18,638 nucleotides of DNA from AB-137-C09 sp964645625 (GTDB lineage Bacteria > Pseudomonadota > Zetaproteobacteria > Mariprofundales > Mariprofundaceae). The position numbers and the translations under genes are program-made. The notes below the pieces were generated by a model that was not told the DNA's origin, made no database searches, and saw only the letters and a list, made by a program, of their open reading frames with translations. The stretch spans positions 1 to 18,638 of the forward strand of contig CAZYAI010000046.1 in the NCBI GenBank assembly GCA_964645625.1, in the 5' to 3' direction. Each line of letters starts with the position of its first letter. The first letter of the stretch is position 1. Of the stretch, positions 1 through 5,023 are shown piece by piece.

Positions 1-90
1 AGCAGCTTCGCATGGGTTAGCAGCTTCGCATGGGTTAGCAGCTTCGCATGGGTTAGCAGCTTCGCATGGGTTAACAACTTCACATGGATT
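1..90. repeat. 18-bp in-frame tandem repeat (minisatellite)
   Basis: Four identical copies of agcagcttcgcatgggtt lie at 1-18, 19-36, 37-54 and 55-72. A fifth diverged copy is at 73-90. A 15-base relative (91-105) and a more distant 18-base relative (106-123) follow. The array is cut by the window edge, so its full copy number is unknown. The period is a multiple of three, so copy-number changes would lengthen or shorten the protein without a frameshift. Confidence 0.97.
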
Positions 91-195
91 AGCAGCACAA
101 GGGTTTGCTGCTTCGTGTTCGTGTGCAGATGCAGGCGCAATAGCTAAAGCAGCAAAAAATGCGGCAACAGCCATGTGAGTAAATGCTTTTTTCAT
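1..195 (-). CDS. Secreted NPCEAA-repeat protein (partial, 3' end outside window)
   Basis: The first 65 codons of a gene that runs off the left edge. The start is the ATG at 195, with a GGAGA ribosome-binding site 7 bases upstream (TTGGAGATTCATTT-ATG). Residues 1-24 form a classic Sec signal peptide: KK near the N-terminus, a hydrophobic Ala-rich core, then an APASA-H cleavage site. The mature part begins HEHEAA, NPCAA, NPCEVV, followed by four identical NPCEAA hexapeptides up to the window edge, so a Cys recurs every six residues. There is no CxxC or CxxCH motif. From this I infer a periplasmic or exported protein whose cysteines (and the HEH at the mature N-terminus) might bind metal or form disulfides. 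I do not recognise a named family and no function is assigned. The coding repeat is perfect at DNA level, which suggests recent expansion. Confidence 0.8.
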   Translation of the reverse strand, partial: MKKAFTHMAVAAFFAALAIAPASAHEHEAANPCAANPCEVVNPCEAANPCEAANPCEAANPCEAA

Positions 196-372
196 AAATG
201 AATCTCCAATATACATAAATTAGCGTATTGATAACAAAGCGCTAAGAGGCTGCCTAAACCAACCCCGCATTTCTGCAGGAGTTTTTCTATTGGATGGCAG
301 TTGTTATACAAACATGTGTCGTTCGTACGCGTCATATATTACACGTGCATGACACGGTGCGGAGTGAAATTT

Positions 373-1383
373 TTACACTAGGAAAATAACCAAGGCGATA
401 AATACGGCGTACAGCAAACCATTGCCTAGTAACATCACAGCATTTAAGCGTGACGAATGGTGCAAGAACCATAGCCATAATGCCCCGACAACGGCTAAAG
501 CCGCCGCTGCAATCGCGTACACCTCGGTAAAATGCCATGGCATCATCATCATGCCAATGGCAGGAATGACTGTGCCTTGGAATACCATCGCCCCTGTGAT
601 ATTGCCAAAGGCAAGGGTGTCACGTTTACGGCGCACCCAAATGATGGAGTTTACCTTCTCGGGTAATTCTGTTGCCACAGGTACGATTAACAGCGAAATA
701 ACCAAGGCAGAGATGCTCAATATGGCAGCACCTTGCTCAATACCATGAACAAATAAACGTGCGCCGAGTACCAAGACCACCAGTGCGAACAGTAATTGCA
801 GAGCAGCGATGATGTTGCTATCACCCATGATACGCCCTAAATAAAGCGGATCATCGGCTTCTGTGCCATGCCCATCTGCAACCAAAGCACTGCTGGCGCG
901 AATGGTTTTGAGTAGATAAAGGAAGTAGATCAATAGCAAGGTGATCGCACACAATACGCGCACCCAATGCCATGTGCTTGGTAATAAGCCTGCAATAATC
1001 ACCAAAGAGAAGCCGCTACCAAATACGGCAAGGTCGCGCTTAAGCCCGCTGGACTCAGGGTTGAATGTGTGATCCCAACCATGCTTTAAGCCAGCAGCAA
1101 GAGCCATCAAACATAGGCTAAGGGTTCCCAACATGAATGGTGCACCCAAAATAGCACCCATACCGACGGCATGGTTGATATGCTCAGCGGCACCGCCAGC
1201 AACAATGGCAACAATCGGTACAATGGTTTCTGGCATGGCTGTGCCAATGGCAGCAAAAACCGAGCCTGTAACACCTTCAGAAACGCCCATGCGTTCACCA
1301 ATGTACTCCAGTGCATTGGTGAACATTTGGGCGGCAATAAATACGATAAAAAGAGCGAAAAGTAACGAAACAATAATGGTCAT
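373..1383 (-). CDS. CaCA-superfamily (Na+/Ca2+ exchanger-like) membrane protein, divergent
   Basis: A 336-residue, highly hydrophobic protein with the internal two-fold repeat of the Ca2+/cation antiporter superfamily. The alpha-1 repeat contains GTAMPE (47-52). The alpha-2 repeat contains ATELPE (237-242) followed by GNITGAMVFQGT (260-271). The acidic residue of each xPE motif, a cation ligand in the family, is present. The second half of alpha-1 reads GAILGAPFMLGT (75-86), without the usual GNxxGSNxF signature, so this is a divergent member and its ion is uncertain. There are about five hydrophobic segments on each side of a polar loop near 165-190. It starts 3 bases after the preceding gene's stop and probably ends the yciB-gmhA operon. 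The inferred role is cation export or exchange across the inner membrane. Confidence 0.82.
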   Translation of the reverse strand: MTIIVSLLFALFIVFIAAQMFTNALEYIGERMGVSEGVTGSVFAAIGTAMPETIVPIVAIVAGGAAEHINHAVGMGAILGAPFMLGTLSLCLMALAAGLKHGWDHTFNPESSGLKRDLAVFGSGFSLVIIAGLLPSTWHWVRVLCAITLLLIYFLYLLKTIRASSALVADGHGTEADDPLYLGRIMGDSNIIAALQLLFALVVLVLGARLFVHGIEQGAAILSISALVISLLIVPVATELPEKVNSIIWVRRKRDTLAFGNITGAMVFQGTVIPAIGMMMMPWHFTEVYAIAAAALAVVGALWLWFLHHSSRLNAVMLLGNGLLYAVFIALVIFLV

Positions 1384-1386
1384 AAA

Positions 1387-2334
1387 TTAGTCGTTGCCTA
1401 GCACGTCCTGTACTGCTGCAAACAGCAGTGGCAACAATAATTCTTCAGCACCTGGCAGATTAAAGCCTTGCCCTTTGTCATCAATCAAACGTGCTAATAG
1501 GTCTTGATTGGCGTAAGCATCGTTGCGTGTGGCCATCATGACGGCGGTGATCTCTTCTAAAGGGTTGGCAACTTGTGCCGCCAGTTCCGCCGCTTGCACC
1601 AACACACGAGGCAGTACCATGCTCGAAGCAACGTTGAGGATCACACCTGGTTTGCCGCGTCCTAAAGCTGCTGCTAGCAACTGGAAGTCTAACAGACCCG
1701 TAGCCCCCAACGATTCACCGTGCGACTTGGGGTGAATGGCAAAGGCATCCATACCAATAGCAGGATGCACCGTCACAGGAATACCCGCACGTTCTGCCGC
1801 TGCAATAATCGAGTGTTGTACGTATTCAGCATCAGAATCAAGCAGCGCAAGCGCGGTCGCTTGACCGATGCCCTGATTCTCTCTCGCGCCAACATGAATG
1901 GCATGATTGATGAGTTGACCTGCTTCTTCGCTGACACCAAATACACCACTGTTGCAGTCTCTACTACGGCGTAACAGCGTGTGACCAGCCAAGGCGACTT
2001 CAACATCTTGCAATAAGGCATCACCCGTTAAAGCTAAGGCAGTAATGCGGTGCTGCTCAATAGCGCGCACGATCAATGGGCTGAGTCCGGCCGATATGAC
2101 GTGACCGCCACAAGCCAGCACGACACCACGTTTGTGCCTGAGTGCGTTGACCATAGCATCGCGAACGAGGAATAAGTCACGCGCAAGACCAATGCCTGGC
2201 AAGCTACTAAGAAAATCAGAAAAGCTGCTACCAGCAGGGCAGAGTGCCGCAAAGTCGGCATCTTCGGTATCGCTAGGGCGTGTTGCTAGTGAAGGTGTGT
2301 TGAGGGATTGAAAGGAAAGAGGACGTAGGCTCAT
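1387..2334 (-). CDS. Conserved protein resembling deoxyhypusine-synthase-like family, encoded next to gmhA
   Basis: A 315-residue soluble protein. Its ATG overlaps the stop of the gmhA-like gene by 4 bases (ATGA), so the two are probably translated together. The first 40 residues are low in conserved-looking motifs. The core contains CGGHVISAGLSPLI (75-88), an acidic stretch around LLQDVEVALAGHT (107-119), PVTVHPAIGMDAFAIHP (186-202), GVILNVASSMVLPRV (230-244) and GAEELLLPLL (295-304). This pattern matches, from memory, a conserved protein family in diverse bacteria whose fold resembles the NAD-binding deoxyhypusine synthase group. The 'IPV..PAIG.D' segment is the closest similarity. I cannot identify the catalytic lysine of true deoxyhypusine synthase, so that enzyme activity is not claimed. 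The position beside a sugar-phosphate isomerase may hint at sugar or cell-envelope metabolism. Confidence 0.6.
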   Translation of the reverse strand: MSLRPLSFQSLNTPSLATRPSDTEDADFAALCPAGSSFSDFLSSLPGIGLARDLFLVRDAMVNALRHKRGVVLACGGHVISAGLSPLIVRAIEQHRITALALTGDALLQDVEVALAGHTLLRRSRDCNSGVFGVSEEAGQLINHAIHVGARENQGIGQATALALLDSDAEYVQHSIIAAAERAGIPVTVHPAIGMDAFAIHPKSHGESLGATGLLDFQLLAAALGRGKPGVILNVASSMVLPRVLVQAAELAAQVANPLEEITAVMMATRNDAYANQDLLARLIDDKGQGFNLPGAEELLLPLLFAAVQDVLGND

Positions 2335-2915
2335 GAGTTTTCTCCAAACATGGTATGATCAATCAGGGAGCAAATAATGTGTAAGCAGGTAATATGCATT
2401 TCCTGAATGCGTGGGGTTGAAGGGTGAGGGATGCATAAAGATACATCCACAGCGGAGTGCTCGGCAAGTGCGCCACCATGACCGCCGCTAAGAGCCACGC
2501 ATGGCATGTGCTTACGGGCGGCAGCATCGACAGCCTTGAGTACATTTGTGGAATTACCACTAGTCGAGATTGCTAACAAAACATCACCAGGACGACCCAA
2601 TGCCTCTACTTGGCGTGCGTAAACATCGTCAAAAGAAAAATCATTGGCAATACTGGTGATGACCGAGGCATCGTGAGTCATGGCAACAGCAGCGAGACCA
2701 GGACGATTGACTTCAAATCGGTTAACCAGTTCGCCTGCAAAATGTTGCGCGTCAGCAGCGGAACCACCATTGCCGCAGGCAAGGATTTTACCACCCTGGC
2801 GCAGGCTGCTGACCATCAAGGCATTGGCAGCTAGCAGTTCATTGTTCAGTTGCTCAAGGCAGTGTTGGCGAAGCTCGATACCTTCTTGCATGGCATGGCG
2901 TATTATCTCATTCAT
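2331..2915 (-). CDS. gmhA: Phosphoheptose isomerase / DiaA-type SIS-domain protein
   Basis: A 194-residue single SIS-domain protein. GmhA converts sedoheptulose 7-phosphate to D-glycero-manno-heptose 7-phosphate, the first step to ADP-heptose for the LPS core. Visible motifs are CGNGGSAADAQHF (48-59), IANDFSFDDVY (89-99), AISTSGNS (115-122) and RIQEMHI (169-175). E62 (AGELVNRF) and H174 correspond to the catalytic Glu and His of GmhA. E. coli DiaA, the non-enzymatic DnaA-binding paralogue, has lost that Glu, which favours isomerase activity here. The C-terminus (SLIDHTMF) also resembles DiaA-type proteins. I chose the ATG at 2915 because AAGGG lies 7 bases upstream. Upstream ATGs at 2921 and 2957 are possible but would lengthen the overlap with yciB. 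The chosen start overlaps the yciB stop by 8 bases. Confidence 0.85.
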   Translation of the reverse strand: MNEIIRHAMQEGIELRQHCLEQLNNELLAANALMVSSLRQGGKILACGNGGSAADAQHFAGELVNRFEVNRPGLAAVAMTHDASVITSIANDFSFDDVYARQVEALGRPGDVLLAISTSGNSTNVLKAVDAAARKHMPCVALSGGHGGALAEHSAVDVSLCIPHPSTPRIQEMHITCLHIICSLIDHTMFGENS

Positions 2916-3489
2916 GGTCATACCCTTTTTCTGTAGGTTTGTTGTCAGGGGTATCATCTTCCACCACCTTCATGTGACGGGCAAGGACAATACTCTGACC
3001 AATCACAAAGACAAAGGTTAAGCCTAGCAGACCAAACATTTTAAAGTTTACCCAAGTGTCGGTGCTGAAATTATATACAACGTATAGATTGAGCACACCC
3101 ATGACGACAAAAAACAGCGTCCAAGCAATATTTAGGCGTAACCACATTAATTCAGGTAAATGGATGTGGTCGGACATCATGCGTTTCACCAACACTTTTT
3201 TGCCAATAAAGTGACTGCCAGCAAAGGCGGCAGCAAACAACCAGTTAATGACGCTGGGCTTCCATTTGATGAACATTTCGTTTTGTAGTAATAAGGTTAA
3301 ACCACCAAAGACACAAACCAGCACCAAGGTAATCAAGTGCATTTTCTCAAAGGAGCGGTGTTTTAACCACCAGGCCAGTGTTTGCACCACTGAAGCAACG
3401 ATAAGTACTGCCGTGGCAGTGTAAATATCATACATTTTATAGGCCGCAAAAAATAGCGCGACAGGGAAAAAATCAAACAGCATTTTCAT
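2908..3489 (-). CDS. yciB: Inner-membrane protein YciB (intracellular septation protein A family)
   Basis: A 193-residue polytopic membrane protein, slightly longer than the usual ~180. The N-terminus FDFFPVALFFAAYK (5-18) is the hallmark of the YciB/IspZ family. About five hydrophobic helices follow, with NWLFAAAFAGSHFIGKK (82-98), WLRLNIAWTLFF (115-126) and the VNFKMFGLLGLTFVFVIGQ segment near the C-terminus. In E. coli, YciB is linked to cell-envelope synthesis and divisome interactions. The last 25 or so residues are polar (VVEDDTPDNKPTEK). The gene lies 74 bases after aroB and overlaps the gmhA-like gene. The Shine-Dalgarno is weak. The only purine-rich GGTGG upstream lies inside the inverted repeat at 3499-3548, so translation could depend on RNA folding. 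Confidence 0.9.
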   Translation of the reverse strand: MKMLFDFFPVALFFAAYKMYDIYTATAVLIVASVVQTLAWWLKHRSFEKMHLITLVLVCVFGGLTLLLQNEMFIKWKPSVINWLFAAAFAGSHFIGKKVLVKRMMSDHIHLPELMWLRLNIAWTLFFVVMGVLNLYVVYNFSTDTWVNFKMFGLLGLTFVFVIGQSIVLARHMKVVEDDTPDNKPTEKGYDHE

Positions 3490-3498
3490 ATTGCGGAT

Positions 3499-3548
3499 GC
3501 CACCATAATTGACTGCGAATGTCCAAAGAATCAGCGCGTTATGGTGGC
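3499..3548. repeat. 10-bp perfect inverted repeat in the aroB-yciB gap
   Basis: GCCACCATAA (3499-3508) is matched exactly by TTATGGTGGC (3539-3548), with a 30-base loop. It nearly fills the 74-base gap. On the minus-strand transcript, the downstream arm (TTATGGTGGC) ends 9 bases before the yciB start and holds the best Shine-Dalgarno-like bases. There is no T-tract, so it is not an intrinsic terminator. A role in translation control of yciB is inference. Confidence 0.7.
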
Positions 3549-3563
3549 TTCCATGATGTTAGC

Positions 3564-4664
3564 TTATGATAGGTAAGACTGCAACAGGGTGTGAATATCG
3601 TTATCGGTCACATCATCGGCTATAAACGCCTCGCCGATGTCACGCAGTAGAATATAACGAATGCGAGTTCCGATGTTTTTCTTGTCATGCCCCATCGCTT
3701 CTAACCACATTTCGGTTGACCATTGGGGCGGTTCTGTGGGCAGGTTCAGTGCTGTCATTGCCGCTTGCATCCGTTGCGCAATACCTGTTGGCGCATGCCC
3801 TAATTGCTCGGAGAGACGGGCTGCCATGCACATGCCAATGGCTACCCCTTCACCATGTAAATAGCGGGTGTAGTGAGTGAGGGATTCAATGGCATGACCA
3901 AAGGTATGCCCCAAATTGAGTAGTGCGCGTGCGCCGCGCTCGGTTTCATCCTGCATCACAATATCCGCCTTGAAGCGGCAGGAGTCAGCAATCGCTTTGC
4001 TTATGGCTGTGGCATCCAATGCTTGAAGTTGATCGCCATGACTGGTGACAAAATCAAAAAACGGCGCGCTCCAAATTGCCCCATATTTAATCACTTCTGC
4101 CAAGCCAGCACATAATTGACGAGGCTCTAAGGTGTGCAGAACCAGAGGGTCAATCCACACCATCTGCGGTTGGTAAAATGCCCCAATCATGTTTTTCCCA
4201 TGTGGGTGAGAGATTGCCGTTTTGCCGCCGACGCTGGAATCCACTTGCGCCAATAAGGTGGTAGGGATCTGAATAAATGGAATACCGCGACGGTAACAGG
4301 CTGCTGCAAAGCCCACCATATCACCCACGACACCGCCGCCTAAGGCAATCACAGGTTCATTGCGGGCTAATTGTGTTGCCATGATCGCATCCATCATATC
4401 CGACCATGTGTTCATGTTTTTGTATTGTTCACCATCGGGTAGGCAATAATCAAATACCTGCCAACCTGCTGCTTCTAAGCTTTGACGTACGGTTGCCAAA
4501 TACAGCGGAGCTACCGTTACATTGCTAATAATCATGCAACGTGCTGCTGACATCCCCAAAGCATTAACCGCTTCGCCAATACCAGCAAGCGAGCCTTCGG
4601 CAATATGGATATCATAACTGCGCGCGCCTAATGCGACATGGCAGATAGTGGATGAAGTATTCAT
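3564..4664 (-). CDS. aroB: 3-dehydroquinate synthase
   Basis: A 366-residue cytoplasmic enzyme of the usual family length. It converts DAHP to 3-dehydroquinate in the shikimate pathway, using NAD+ and a divalent metal. Clear family motifs are PDGEQYKN (76-83), the NAD-binding GGGVVGDMVGFAA (109-121), PTTLLAQVDSSVGGKT (134-149) and LAEVIKYG (188-195). Metal ligands E190, H253 (NLGHTFGHAIE) and H270 (YLHGE) are all present. The ATG at 4664 has AAAAGG about 10 bases upstream. aroB often follows aroK in proteobacteria. Here the upstream neighbour is instead a 359-base gap carrying DnaA-box-like sequences, so aroB probably has its own promoter there. Confidence 0.97.
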   Translation of the reverse strand: MNTSSTICHVALGARSYDIHIAEGSLAGIGEAVNALGMSAARCMIISNVTVAPLYLATVRQSLEAAGWQVFDYCLPDGEQYKNMNTWSDMMDAIMATQLARNEPVIALGGGVVGDMVGFAAACYRRGIPFIQIPTTLLAQVDSSVGGKTAISHPHGKNMIGAFYQPQMVWIDPLVLHTLEPRQLCAGLAEVIKYGAIWSAPFFDFVTSHGDQLQALDATAISKAIADSCRFKADIVMQDETERGARALLNLGHTFGHAIESLTHYTRYLHGEGVAIGMCMAARLSEQLGHAPTGIAQRMQAAMTALNLPTEPPQWSTEMWLEAMGHDKKNIGTRIRYILLRDIGEAFIADDVTDNDIHTLLQSYLS

Positions 4665-4716
4665 AGATCATGTACCTTTTGATGAATGTTATGCTGTGAA
4701 TGATTACGTGTGTTTT

Positions 4717-4736
4717 GTATCGACTGCGAACGATAC
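4717..4736. repeat. Short inverted repeat upstream of aroB
   Basis: GTATCG (4717-4722) and CGATAC (4731-4736) flank the 8-base spacer actgcgaa. It lies about 55-70 bases upstream of the aroB start, where an operator would fit. No regulator is implicated by the sequence, and a 6-base arm can occur by chance. Confidence 0.4.
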
Positions 4737-4790
4737 CGTAACGTGGTGGTTCAACGCCCACAGTGCATGTTTGCGAATAAAAATCAATAC

Positions 4791-4799
4791 TTATCCACG
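4791..4799 (+). promoter_or_regulatory. Outlying DnaA-box-like site
   Basis: ttatccacg matches the DnaA-box consensus TTATCCACA at 8 of 9 positions and has the same orientation as the cluster 170 bases to the right. The AT-rich stretch lies between them. Confidence 0.45.
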
Positions 4800-4968
4800 C
4801 TTGACAAAACTTATTTTGTTTGTGTCAGCAATATGTCACCGCCTTTAAAGGGATAAATAAAGAAATGATATAAGTTGTTGTTATTAAAGGTTATTTTTAT
4901 ACGCCTAAAAATTAGGCAGGGTTGTGTGTAAAACGCTAAAAGCTTGATATAACAACATCTAAGAGAGT

Positions 4969-5015
4969 TTATCCACAATGTTATCCACAGCTTCATCCAC
5001 AACCAGTGTGGAAAA
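4969..5015. promoter_or_regulatory. DnaA-box cluster (candidate oriC or DnaA-binding locus)
   Basis: Two exact TTATCCACA boxes at 4969-4977 and 4981-4989, then TCATCCACA (8/9) at 4993-5001, all on the plus strand and starting exactly 12 bases apart. An opposite-strand TTTTCCACA (8/9) follows at 5007-5015. Exact 9-mers are expected well under once in this window by chance, so two within 21 bases are not random. The 12-base step places boxes about one helical turn apart, as in cooperative DnaA arrays. It could be oriC, a DnaA-titration or reactivation site, or a DnaA-controlled promoter. No dnaA, dnaN or mnmG is in the window to confirm an origin. Confidence 0.7.
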
Positions 5016-5023
5016 GTCTGGTG

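Larger units (their letters stand above)
4665..5023. other. 359-base intergenic region with origin-like features
   Basis: I see no plausible gene in this gap. Reading left to right it contains: an inverted repeat at 4717-4736; a DnaA-box-like ttatccacg at 4791-4799; an imperfect hairpin at 4802-4827 (TGACAAAAC / GTTTGTGTCA, one-base bulge); an AT-rich stretch at about 4850-4912; a small GCCTAA-AAA-TTAGGC hairpin at 4903-4917; and the DnaA-box cluster at 4969-5015 just before the kinase stop codon. Box array plus adjacent AT-rich DNA is the layout of a bacterial replication origin. It must also hold the aroB promoter, which I cannot place confidently. Confidence 0.6.

Noticed and set aside
1..90. 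Tandem repeats as a CRISPR array
   Set aside because: The 18-base units are contiguous with no spacers and are read in frame as protein.
422..748. Plus-strand frames over the exchanger, trmFO, polA and other genes
   Set aside because: These are antisense shadows of well-supported minus-strand genes and show no domain, motif or ribosome-binding site of their own.
4903..4917. GCCTAA-AAA-TTAGGC hairpin as a terminator of the kinase gene
   Set aside because: The stem is only 6 bp, and the transcribed minus strand continues GTATAAAAATA with no T-tract.
4811..5002. Minus-strand 63-codon frame beginning MWMKLWITLWIN
   Set aside because: The Trp-rich start is the complement of the three 12-base-spaced DnaA boxes read as codons. 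It lies in an AT-rich gap and has no coding character.
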